DNA from: Oscillibacter sp.
GTDB taxonomy: Bacteria; Bacillota; Clostridia; Oscillospirales; Oscillospiraceae
Direction of reading: 5' to 3'
DNA: 64,000 nt
NCBI GenBank assembly: GCA_003539495.1
Contig: DPPB01000031.1
Span: 157,214-221,213 of the forward strand
Every line of letters starts with the position of its first letter. Position 1 is the stretch's first letter. A program made the translations under genes and the position numbers. The notes below the pieces were generated by a model. That model was not told where the DNA came from, ran no database searches, and saw nothing but the letters and a program-made list of their open reading frames with translations. Positions 57,901 through 64,000 of this stretch are shown one piece after another.

Positions 57901-59257
57901 GCTGCTGGCGGATGTCGGCTTCGCCGCCGGGACGACCACCATGGGCGAGCTGGACGAGGCTGCGGAAAAGCTCGAACGCACACGCAGGGCGCTGAACGGT
58001 CTGACCGAGACGCAGAAGGCGCTGCTGGAGGAAAACAGCGAACAGACGCTAGAGGCGGCGGAGGAACTCCTTGCCGTCTACCGCAAGGCCGCGGAAACGG
58101 TCGAAGCATGGGCGGCGGAGGACGCTGCCTCCTACCCGCAGATCGCCGAAGCCGTGCAGACGCTGGCCGAGGCGGCAAAGACCGAGCTGCTGGCCTGCAC
58201 GGACAAGGACGGCGCGGTTCTGGCGCTGGGCCGCTACTGCGCGAACATCGCGGGCGCGCTGATCGACGATCTTGCCTTTACCTCCGGCGAAACGACCATG
58301 GCCGAGGTGAAGGAGAATGCGCTCAAGACGGCGCGCGCCGCCTATGACGCGCTGACCGAGGAACAGAAGGCGCTCGTCCCGGAAGAAAAGACGGCGGCGC
58401 TGGAAGCTGCGGAGAAGCTGCTTGCGGATTACCGCAAGGCGGCGGACGATCTGAAGGCGCAGCGCGCAAAGGATCAGGTAAAATATCCTGCGCTGGGCGA
58501 CCGCATCGGCGCGCTGGCAGATGCCGCCGCCGCGGAGCTTGGCGCCTGCACCTCGCAGGAGGACACGCAGAAGGTCATGGACCGCTACTGCGCGCAGGTT
58601 GCCGACCTTCTCATTGAGCAGATCGGCACACTTCCGGAGAAACCGACGGAGGAATCCCTCGCGGAGCTGAACCGGAATCTGCGCCGCGCGCGGGAGCGCT
58701 ATGACGCGCTGACCGATGCACAGAAGCAGTATGTCACCCGGCTGGAGGAGCTGAAGGCTGCGGAGGAATACTACCGCACCGCCGAGGTCGAAAAGCCGAC
58801 GGAACCCTCGCAGCCGCAGAAGCCGGAGGATACCAAACCGACGGAACCCGGCGCTTCGGAATCCGGCAAGCCGACAGAGCCTGCCGAAACGGATGACGAG
58901 GCGGTCAAGGCGGTTTCCGACCTGATCCACGCCATCGGCGAGGTGACGCTCGAACGCAAGGACGCGATCGAAGCGGCGCTCGACGCATTCAATGCGCTGA
59001 CCGATGCGCAGAAGGCGCTTCTGCCCGCAGAGGACAAGGCGGCGCTGGACGCGGCCGTCGCAGCCTATCAGGCGCTGCTCGATGGACAGACGCCCTCCGA
59101 GGAGCCGACCGAGCCCGGCGAGCCGAAGCCGGAGGATGAAAACAGGGGCTTCGACTGGACGATCGTCTGGCTGATCGCCGGAACTCTGGGCGCAGCCGCG
59201 CTAATCTTCGGTCTGGTCAAGTGGTTCCTGGCCGCGAAGCGCGCAAAAGAAAAATAA
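51920..59257 (+). CDS. Giant cell-surface protein, 2445 aa, GLUG-type beta domains and helical repeats
   Basis: Signal peptide at 1-26 (MKRGIALLLTLVL..., cleavage after AFA). Three beta-rich domains with repeated GGIxG and CxNxGxI units (GLUG-type) lie at about 30-372, 610-1010 and 1334-1754; each opens with a WDG or GTKDSPYQI-like start and a DIDL...W..IG...F.G.FDG.GH motif. Helical linkers separate them (377-610, 1027-1330). After 1754 come four tandem ~117-residue helical repeats (ALTEEQKALV-type), a Pro/Glu/Thr-rich stretch, another helical unit, one transmembrane helix (about 2410-2432) and a KR-rich tail, but no LPxTG. It is the first gene after the B12 riboswitch. Extracellular binding or adhesion is likely; ligand unknown. 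Confidence 0.88.
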   Translation: MKRGIALLLTLVLILGTLPATAFATGGTLEGEGTKDSPYQIRDAEDLMAFGALVDEGKTSICGELLSSIDLTGYDWAAIGGLKDKPYSGTFDGHGYTVTLDITVNADWTHSYVGLFDTLERATVKNVRVEGKVTAEEDSGDLYLCYGGIAAAIGGRNRIENCSSNVAFSIGDASNGVGGIVGYVYDTDNEIIACANHGEITGTYEEGTNGYGGIVGWADSDIMLEYCYNSAAIHASGGDGVGYAGGLIGLSYGTPTIVGCYTSASTDDNDYLNPQWAQRTAAITSDYAAGDFFGSAPEIGSDLAHNMTYSEAIEGENGLNPYECGDGQQIFRAWDYSNSVEDAVAYLNGDDSYYTVSGEMGDGWPVLAWELEKPASQDTPQEKALVSAQKAFDEARAAALDALDNGKTIDGTKYVGYNTYTYRQNRDHGGDYQNSYYRYSDENWEFLTAYYNTAKKELKVGFVEPEGWESMEPEAITADGERQAALLTGIADTALKNMAGVLTIRAEKEFAGKKLTAQQEIYTTYTKQLYALDTDRGMLSAVWHELPGTREASEQLETMAKALEQTLADGLAALEATRTQAALDAAKAEWNAKLLAVREKYTVPKIDSGVADKWDGTTKTRPAGSGTKADPYRIGTGAELAWFAEKVNGGSASACAVLTADIDLNRQEWTSIGTKNKPYMGTFDGQNHIIHGIWSTDESNTIQGLFGYIGRNYSNRSDYGTVKNVKAAGRIRAVQSAGSGLIAGSNAGEIYNCEVSAFLGSWKGISAIGGIAGCMTGGSIENCRTYGLFLTTDDSKYSGNMVNSIGGIAGAAGASEPSDGCLIRYCENHMRLRGYELSYLGGRGSSMGGIVGLISGIAKVRESVNYAEVRGELRVGGILGYVIQDSNAQLDYVTNYGDVYGASASNPDTHGTGGIVGYADEKTTFCLQYAYNAGTIYGETNRNQYNAAYEYSATAPMTGALVGNWRAGDVRHAQSSSADNTLWGYAAATGTNGTDTMRVGEITPTVNVKGGMWEKLTATRTLLGKLIRVSDRDENYKIYGTQTKLYNDTVMQCVRKVELCTTAEEIDAALEEAEKTLAEVPTELAAAKAALREEMHAFVDGNLYDAENKQTIDGLLAEADAALDAAKKLSDVTDVRQTYLGSENIDGKLKELETYPTKAANGLYNEFIYGKKYSQEDAAALLRAYEGWRLKLDGAKTVEEVERLYAEARKVLTELVKGFAEGDTAPDPDQAAQDALKLARQEILDELAALEKKYADALTGQAGDLTALAERWQKAIQAVLDESKSDLHTAATPALDEITSYAELEALRQSAAQKLEDVYEAAQRELTNLLASARNADAWDGETVTQPEQKDGVYQIGTPAELAWLAKSINDNTVSASAKAVLTADIDLGYCEWTPIGQTSGRAYRGSLDGQGHTVSGLYISKAGSGYAGLIGLAYGGTKVSNLTVRGEIALADVGKVSVGGVAAEVSAGEFENCVSHVKITITGLTNSNANLGGFTGVASATSFTDCRFEGSITCQYTGSGYLGRGYSSYSGGALGGFIGLVKYTTLERCVNSGDVTVNKASGVGGIAGRIYASGDDETRLHECLNTGHISNDVNFVIGTGEWPAGGIGGIVGVTDGVGGGSLLIDTCYNTGVISGGIIAGGILGGESGSYGKTTSTGSKKLVVKNCYNAGVLDTGTKVDHIGTLAGFPIDGRYCDNLYVLSGTARAALGWKSSQGDRIYAVDMLTADIFDGLIESIADLNGGYPIFPWQLLLENNREAVIAYLNEYYHTNVESLISAAQRTALEAMLGQTAETIRTAADAQSIVDAYHAALETMNPEKLLDEARAAVLRKLTEAYEAAKTAYPAIEARLTERYTSDCDAITKSANAAQAETVVDGFAAHVVDLLVAAAQGAPMKELAGKAEEIEAAYAALTEAQQALVQDYAKLTDIQALAALYAKDLDLLKQWASEDKAAYPDLEEKLAGLSAQAQEKLGNCTRQEELAPVLDGYCADVVRMLLADVGFAAGTTTMGELDEAAEKLERTRRALNGLTETQKALLEENSEQTLEAAEELLAVYRKAAETVEAWAAEDAASYPQIAEAVQTLAEAAKTELLACTDKDGAVLALGRYCANIAGALIDDLAFTSGETTMAEVKENALKTARAAYDALTEEQKALVPEEKTAALEAAEKLLADYRKAADDLKAQRAKDQVKYPALGDRIGALADAAAAELGACTSQEDTQKVMDRYCAQVADLLIEQIGTLPEKPTEESLAELNRNLRRARERYDALTDAQKQYVTRLEELKAAEEYYRTAEVEKPTEPSQPQKPEDTKPTEPGASESGKPTEPAETDDEAVKAVSDLIHAIGEVTLERKDAIEAALDAFNALTDAQKALLPAEDKAALDAAVAAYQALLDGQTPSEEPTEPGEPKPEDENRGFDWTIVWLIAGTLGAAALIFGLVKWFLAAKRAKEK

Positions 59258-59334
59258 AGTCATGTAACGCAGGAAGGAGAAGGGTAAATCTGCCTTTCTC
59301 CTTCCCGTGATGTTCCGAAACAGAGGTGAGATCT

Positions 59335-61533
59335 GTGAAAAAACGATTTGAGCCGTTTCTCCGAGCGGGGCTGCTTCTTCTTTTATGCCTTGCATTGGGC
59401 TTTTCCTTTCTGAATTTGCAGAAGGGCGAGCCGCAGCGGCAGGAGCAGGAGCCGGCCTCGCGGATGCTGCTGTCGGATGCCGAGCTTTTGTACGACGCCG
59501 ACAATCTGAAGCGGCTCGACAATGCAAATGACAACCAGCAGACCGAACCGTCGACGGAACCGGAGGAACCCTCCACCGAACCGAGCGAGGCGCAGACGGA
59601 GCAGCCGGAACAGACGGAGCAGCCCGAAGAGACCGCGCCGCCGCAGGATCAGCCGGAGGATCCCATTCCCACGCCGGACGATCCCGGCGACGTTTCTGCG
59701 GAGGAACCGGTCACCACGCCGGGCCGCACGAACATCGGCGACCTTCTGGACATCAGTGGCAGCGGCGGCGGCTCCGGCGGCCAGACGCCGTCGCGTGAGC
59801 CGTCCGAGGAGCCGGGCAGCTCCGAGGTGGGCGACCCCGACCGCTATTTTGAAACCAGCATCATTGACGGCGATACTGTCGATTACAGCGACTATACCTT
59901 CACCATCCGGCACTTAAAGCCGCTTTTGCAGGTGCGCGGGCTGACGGTGATCGTCAACGGGGAGGAGTTCTCCTTCCGCGCCGCGTCCACCAGCGTGATG
60001 ATCCGGCTGGCCGAGGGCACGAACACCATCGTCGTGCGCGTGGCCTACTTTGACGGCACGGACAACATCATCGCTTCCCGCGCCTACACCGTCAGCTACA
60101 GCCCCGCGGGCGAAACCGTGATCGTCGCCTACCGCGCGCAGGACAGCACGCCTCTGAGCGAGCTGCACAGCACGGCCGAGAGCAGGCTGCGCTTCGTGGC
60201 CTACGGTCTGCGCGACGGATTGCCGCTGCGCGCGGCGGTGCGGCTGAACGGCAAGACCGTCACGTCCTCTTCCGACACCTTCGACGTCACGCTGCAATTC
60301 GGCACGAATGTGATCAAGGTCAGCGCCAGCGACCGCGTCGGCAGCGCCTCGGAAACCTATCGCATCGACTACCGCGAGGACGGCTTCAAGATCACCACGA
60401 GCTTCTCGGACACCGTCATCGACAACGACACCAAGCAACCGCAGCACATCAGCGAGGAGCTGCCGCTGTATCTGGACTCCGAGGAATTCCGCTTCCGCTT
60501 CTATCTGAATCAGGAAACGGGCAAGGAGCAGATCACGCAGGTGCGCTATGACGACAACCTTCTCCAGCCCAGCGCCGACGGCTGGTACACCGTGCAGGTC
60601 GATACGCGCAGGCCGAAATATCTGCTGCTGCGCTATCTGGACGCCGATGGCGAGCGGCAGAGCTATAAATGGACGGTCCGCTTCCACCGCAATCCCGGTA
60701 CGACCCCGCCGGACAAATATCCCAGCATTGCCGCGACCATCGAGGTCGGCGATACGGTGATCGGTCTGGAGGACGGACTGGTTCTGAAAAGCCCGGACAT
60801 CATCACGGTCATCGACGCCCGAAGCTGGAACAACAAGCAGCTTTACCTGAACAATTACGAGGTCTATATCAACGGCACACGGATCGAATCGCCTTGCAGC
60901 CAGACCGGCGCGAGCTTCGGCTACAACACCTACCTGAGCATAGAGGGCGCGAACACCATCACCGTGACCGCAACGGACGAGGACGGCTACAGCGTCACGC
61001 GCAGCTGGACGGTCTACTATGAAAAGGGAGACGTGACCATCACCGTCAGCGTCGAGGCCACGACCGTCGGGCTGGGCTATCTGATCCCGCCGACGCAGGT
61101 CACGGTGCCGGGCGGCACGGACGTGCTGACGATCGTCCGCGATCTTCTGGAGGAGAACGGCTACACCTGCTCCGCCAGCAGCTATTATCTGGCCTCTATC
61201 GGCAAGCCCGGCATCAACAACGGCTATTCTATCGACCCGGAGCTGAAGCAGATCATCATTGAAGACGGCATGGACGCCTTCGGCGCGGGCGACGACCCAA
61301 GGCCGGCCTCCATGGACTCTCTGGGCGAATTCGACTATTACCGCTGGTCGGGCTGGATGTACTCCTACAACGGCCGCTATCCCGGCTACGGCATGAATGC
61401 CTGCAAGCCGCAGGACGGCGCGGTGATCCGCGTGCGCTTCACGCTTGCCCTCGGCAAGGACATCGGCGGCTTCTCTCCCGCGACCGGCGGCAACTACGGC
61501 AACAGCAACGGAAACTACTATAAAGAATGGTAA
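59335..61533 (+). CDS. Secreted protein with Ig-like domains and C-terminal DUF4430 (transcobalamin-like) domain
   Basis: A 732-residue surface protein. A hydrophobic N-terminus (10-28) acts as signal or anchor. Residues 65-168 are Glu/Pro/Thr-rich spacer, then Gly/Ser. Several beta-sandwich modules follow (about 185-560; LAEGTNTIVVRVAYFDGTDN, VKVSASDR-like and IEGANTITVTATDEDGYSV repeats). Residues 565-712 are a DUF4430 domain: TVPGGTDVLTIVRDLLEENG, then RWSGWMYSYNGRYPGYGMNA and DGAVIRVRFT. This domain is the bacterial relative of the transcobalamin/intrinsic-factor beta domain. The GTG start has GAGGTGA upstream. Its place behind a B12 riboswitch suggests corrinoid binding (inference). Confidence 0.85.
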   Translation: MKKRFEPFLRAGLLLLLCLALGFSFLNLQKGEPQRQEQEPASRMLLSDAELLYDADNLKRLDNANDNQQTEPSTEPEEPSTEPSEAQTEQPEQTEQPEETAPPQDQPEDPIPTPDDPGDVSAEEPVTTPGRTNIGDLLDISGSGGGSGGQTPSREPSEEPGSSEVGDPDRYFETSIIDGDTVDYSDYTFTIRHLKPLLQVRGLTVIVNGEEFSFRAASTSVMIRLAEGTNTIVVRVAYFDGTDNIIASRAYTVSYSPAGETVIVAYRAQDSTPLSELHSTAESRLRFVAYGLRDGLPLRAAVRLNGKTVTSSSDTFDVTLQFGTNVIKVSASDRVGSASETYRIDYREDGFKITTSFSDTVIDNDTKQPQHISEELPLYLDSEEFRFRFYLNQETGKEQITQVRYDDNLLQPSADGWYTVQVDTRRPKYLLLRYLDADGERQSYKWTVRFHRNPGTTPPDKYPSIAATIEVGDTVIGLEDGLVLKSPDIITVIDARSWNNKQLYLNNYEVYINGTRIESPCSQTGASFGYNTYLSIEGANTITVTATDEDGYSVTRSWTVYYEKGDVTITVSVEATTVGLGYLIPPTQVTVPGGTDVLTIVRDLLEENGYTCSASSYYLASIGKPGINNGYSIDPELKQIIIEDGMDAFGAGDDPRPASMDSLGEFDYYRWSGWMYSYNGRYPGYGMNACKPQDGAVIRVRFTLALGKDIGGFSPATGGNYGNSNGNYYKEW

Positions 61534-61544
61534 AGGAGAAACGC

Positions 61545-62477
61545 ATGAACAGCAACGTAAATCAGATCCTCGCAGAAGTACATAAAGTCATCGTCGGCAA
61601 GGACGACGTGATGGAAAAGATTCTCATGACGCTGATCTCCCGCGGTCATGTGCTGCTGGACGACGTCCCCGGCACCGGCAAAACGACGGCTGCGCTGGCC
61701 TTCCACCGCGCGCTCGGCCTGCGTTACGGCCGCATCCAGTTCACGCCCGACGTGCTGCCCTCGGATATTGTCGGCTTCTCCATTTACCGCAAGGAAAGCG
61801 GGACCTTCGTCTATCAGCCCGGCGCGGTCATGACGAATCTTCTGCTGGCCGACGAGATCAACCGTACCTCCAGCAAGACGCAGGCAGCGCTTCTGGAGGT
61901 CATGGAGGAGCGGCAGGTTACGGTGGACGGCGTGACGCATCCTCTGCCCGTGCCCTTCGCCGTCATCGCCACGCAGAACCCCGTCGGCTCGGCGGGCACG
62001 CAGCTCCTGCCGCAGGCTCAGCTCGACCGCTTCATGGTGCGGCTGGAAATGGGCTATCCCGATTTTGAAAGTCAAGTCAATATCCTCCGCGACCGTCAGC
62101 AGGACGACCCGCTGACGCAGGTGCGGGAGGTCTCCTCGGCCGAGGCTCTGCTGGAGATGCAGCGGCAGGCGCAGTCCGTCCATATGGCAGACCCCCTGCT
62201 GGAATATGTGACGCGCCTGACCGAGGCCACGCGCGCGCATCCTCTGGTGCTGCTGGGCGTCAGCCCGCGCGGCGCGCTGGCTGTGTGCCGCATGGCAAAG
62301 AGCCGCGCCTTCATGCACGGCCGGGACTATGTTCTCCCGGAGGACGTGCAGAGCGTGTTCATCGACGTCTGCGCGCACCGTCTGTTCCTCGCGCCCAAGG
62401 CAAAGATCTCCGACACGACCGCGGCCGACGTGCTCACCGGGCTTCTGGAGCAGGTGCGCCGCCCGGATCACATCTGA
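61545..62477 (+). CDS. MoxR-family AAA+ ATPase
   Basis: A 310-residue AAA+ ATPase. Walker A is DVPGTGKTT (about 40-48), Walker B is LLLADEINR, sensor 1 is FAVIATQNP and the sensor 2 region is GVSPRGALAVCRMAK. MoxR ATPases work as chaperones for maturation or metal insertion of partner proteins, typically with the DUF58 and transglutaminase genes that follow here. Starts 11 bases after the DUF4430 gene with AAAGGAG. Confidence 0.95.
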   Translation: MNSNVNQILAEVHKVIVGKDDVMEKILMTLISRGHVLLDDVPGTGKTTAALAFHRALGLRYGRIQFTPDVLPSDIVGFSIYRKESGTFVYQPGAVMTNLLLADEINRTSSKTQAALLEVMEERQVTVDGVTHPLPVPFAVIATQNPVGSAGTQLLPQAQLDRFMVRLEMGYPDFESQVNILRDRQQDDPLTQVREVSSAEALLEMQRQAQSVHMADPLLEYVTRLTEATRAHPLVLLGVSPRGALAVCRMAKSRAFMHGRDYVLPEDVQSVFIDVCAHRLFLAPKAKISDTTAADVLTGLLEQVRRPDHI

Positions 62478-62480
62478 GCC

Positions 62481-63584
62481 ATGGTCGGACATCGAATCGC
62501 CTATGGGCTGTGGCTTCTTGGGTGGCTTCTCGTCTGGGCGCTGAGCAAAAGCGCGATGCCGGGCTGTATTCTGGCCGGAAGCCTCGGCGCTGCGGCGCTT
62601 GAGATCGCGCTGACCGCGCTGGCCGACAGATACCTGCGTGTGTCGCTGTGCGCCCAGCTCTCCGCGCAGAAGGGAGAAACGGTGGAAGCCTTGCTCACCG
62701 TGGAGAACGGCTCCGTTCTGACCTGCGCGGCGGTCTGCCTGCGCGTCGGCTGCCGCAACCTCCTGACGGGCGAGCAGGGCGAGCGCCGTCTGCGCTTTTC
62801 GGTCGCGGGGAAGCAGAAGCGCAGCGCCGCAGCGGCGTTCTCCGTGCAGCGCTGCGGCAAGCTCGAATTTTCCCTGCGCGACCTGCGGGTCTATGATCTG
62901 TTTGGCCTGTACGGAAGAAAAATTTCCTGTGACGCACGCGCCTACAGCCTTGTGCTGCCGGAATTGTACCCGGTACAGCTATCCTTCTCCGACCGCTCCA
63001 GCGTGGAGCTGGACAGTGACGAATACTCCATGCACCATCCGGGCGACGACCCCAGCGAGACCTTCGCCCTGCGCGAGTACGTCCCCGGCGACCGCGTGCG
63101 CAGCATCCACTGGAAGCTGACGGAAAAGACCGGCGAGGTGATCGTGCGCCAGCTCGGTCTGCCGGTCAATCATTCCATTTTACTGCTCATGGACAACAGC
63201 GTGTCCGCGCCCTGCGCCCCGGAGGACTGCGAGGCGCTGGGCGAGCTGACCGCGTCGGTTTCTGCCGCGCTGTGCTCTGCGGGCTTTGCGCATCAGATCG
63301 CATGGTTTGACCGCGAAGAGGACTGCATTGCCACGGCGCAGGCTGAGAGCGACGACACGCTGACGCAGGCGCTGGCCGAGCTGCTGGCTGCGCAGATCGT
63401 TCCGGACGAAACGACCACGGTGCAGCGCTGGCTTACAACGCGCGGCCCCTTGAACTATGCCCATGTCGTCCTGCTCACGCTGCGGCAGGAGCAGCAGGAT
63501 GTGCAGGCAGCGGACGGCGGCGCGGTGACCGTGCTGCGCGCCGGACGGCTCGATCGGGAGGGAGGCGTGTTCCTTGCACTGTAA
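62481..63584 (+). CDS. DUF58 domain-containing protein
   Basis: A 367-residue protein with two N-terminal transmembrane helices (about 5-45), a beta-rich middle and the DUF58 hallmark LREYVPGDRVRSIHWKLTEKTGEVIVRQ (about 196-223), followed by a VWA-like fold (LLLMDNS). It sits 3 bases after the MoxR stop, in the standard MoxR-DUF58-transglutaminase order. These trios are thought to assemble or activate surface complexes. Confidence 0.93.
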   Translation: MVGHRIAYGLWLLGWLLVWALSKSAMPGCILAGSLGAAALEIALTALADRYLRVSLCAQLSAQKGETVEALLTVENGSVLTCAAVCLRVGCRNLLTGEQGERRLRFSVAGKQKRSAAAAFSVQRCGKLEFSLRDLRVYDLFGLYGRKISCDARAYSLVLPELYPVQLSFSDRSSVELDSDEYSMHHPGDDPSETFALREYVPGDRVRSIHWKLTEKTGEVIVRQLGLPVNHSILLLMDNSVSAPCAPEDCEALGELTASVSAALCSAGFAHQIAWFDREEDCIATAQAESDDTLTQALAELLAAQIVPDETTTVQRWLTTRGPLNYAHVVLLTLRQEQQDVQAADGGAVTVLRAGRLDREGGVFLAL

Positions 63585-64000
63585 TGATTTGCTTTCCCGC
63601 CTGCGCGCCTGCCTTGCCGCGGCGCTGTTTGCCGCGGCACTCGTCTGGCTGACGGCGGCGGCCTTCCTGCCGGAGGAGAGCTGCCTGCTTCCCGTGCTGA
63701 CCGCGGCAGCGGCGGCTGTTACTATGGCCTTCTGGCGCGGGCGTGTCTGGCTGGCGCCGGCTCTGTGGCTGGGCGCCTGCGCGGTCACTGCGGCAGTTTT
63801 CTGGCGGGCGGCTGTGAGCGGGGTCGCCGCGCTGGCAAATGGCGTGCTTGACGCATGGAAGCACCTGCACGCCGGGAATCCGGAGCTGTTCGCCGTCGCG
63901 GAAGAACGCGGCGCGGCGCTGCTTCTGTGTATGCTCGGCGCGCTGCTCGGCGTGTGGAGCGCGAGCCTGACGCGCCGCCGCAGCGCGAGCGGCTTCTGGT
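63574..64000 (+). CDS. Multi-membrane protein, probable TgpA-like transglutaminase, N-terminal part
   Basis: The frame opens at a TTG eight bases after GGAGG, overlaps the DUF58 gene by 11 bases and runs off the window. The first 142 residues (HCNDLLSRLRACLAAALFAAA...) hold four predicted helices (about 10-28, 35-50, 58-76, 118-133). The third gene of MoxR-DUF58 operons usually encodes a multi-helix protein with an extracytoplasmic transglutaminase-like domain; that domain would lie beyond the window, so this name is inferred from context. Confidence 0.7.
   Translation, partial: MHCNDLLSRLRACLAAALFAAALVWLTAAAFLPEESCLLPVLTAAAAAVTMAFWRGRVWLAPALWLGACAVTAAVFWRAAVSGVAALANGVLDAWKHLHAGNPELFAVAEERGAALLLCMLGALLGVWSASLTRRRSASGFW

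Noticed and set aside
59100..59257. Sortase (LPxTG) anchor on the giant surface protein
   Set aside because: The C-terminus has a transmembrane helix and basic tail, but no LPxTG-like motif before it.
51920..59257. CRISPR or tandem DNA repeat array in the repetitive gene
   Set aside because: Repeats are protein-level, diverged and long-period (about 117 residues), with no short direct repeats and spacers.

Overview
The window is a GC-rich chromosome segment from a Gram-positive, spore-forming anaerobe of the class Clostridia, most likely an Oscillospirales/Oscillospiraceae gut bacterium. The evidence is a spoIIID gene, a tyrosine T-box, a yybP-ykoY and a cobalamin riboswitch, ribosomal protein L27 with the Firmicute cleavable N-terminus beside its protease gene prp, a minimal SufC-SufB pair, AGGAGG-type ribosome sites and consensus sigma-A promoters. 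There is no rRNA and no CRISPR array. Species cannot be named from the sequence.

Positions 1-48990 are ordinary chromosome. In order: a truncated histidine-phosphatase gene and a degenerate PyrF-like gene; tRNA-Ser; an HD-domain gene and a half-size EamA gene; a six-gene leftward sugar operon (gatZ/kbaZ-like, pfkB kinase, ABC binding protein, two permeases, AGE epimerase) facing its GntR regulator; T-box-tyrS; smpB, cyclophilin and tmRNA; ftsH; an AgaS-like SIS gene; a complete seven-gene chorismate operon (aroF-aroB-aroA-aroC-chorismate mutase-aroEK fusion-aroQ); trkH; spoIIID; a DUF1846 gene; sufCB; two LysR genes beside small genes; a ferritin-like gene; an HD gene; tRNA-Gly; dacF; pgi; a P-type ATPase behind a manganese-type riboswitch; rplU-prp-rpmA; mtnN-luxS; tmcAL; a GNAT gene; prfB. 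The sugar operon and the distant SIS gene share a 12-bp palindrome (ATGTnCGnACAT) at their promoters, which suggests one GntR regulon for an amino sugar or galactose-type sugar entering the tagatose-6-phosphate route.

Positions 49000-51540 are a scar: a transposase fragment, the 3' end of a tyrosine integrase, a shortened IS256-family element, the last 48 codons of a modB-like gene, and an in-frame chimera of modC with the C-terminus of an alpha/beta hydrolase. Codon and base use change by eye beyond this point, so the right side may be acquired DNA, the edge of a large deletion, or an assembly join.

Positions 51590-64000 hold the most interesting locus. A sigma-A promoter, a short cobalamin-type riboswitch and an intrinsic terminator precede a 2445-residue surface protein with three GLUG-type beta domains and long helical repeats. 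Next comes a secreted protein with a C-terminal DUF4430 domain (the fold of the transcobalamin beta domain), then a MoxR ATPase, a DUF58 protein and the start of a multi-membrane protein of the kind that usually carries a transglutaminase domain. Together they look like a B12-repressed surface system, plausibly for capturing corrinoids, with a MoxR/DUF58/transglutaminase assembly module. That function is inference.
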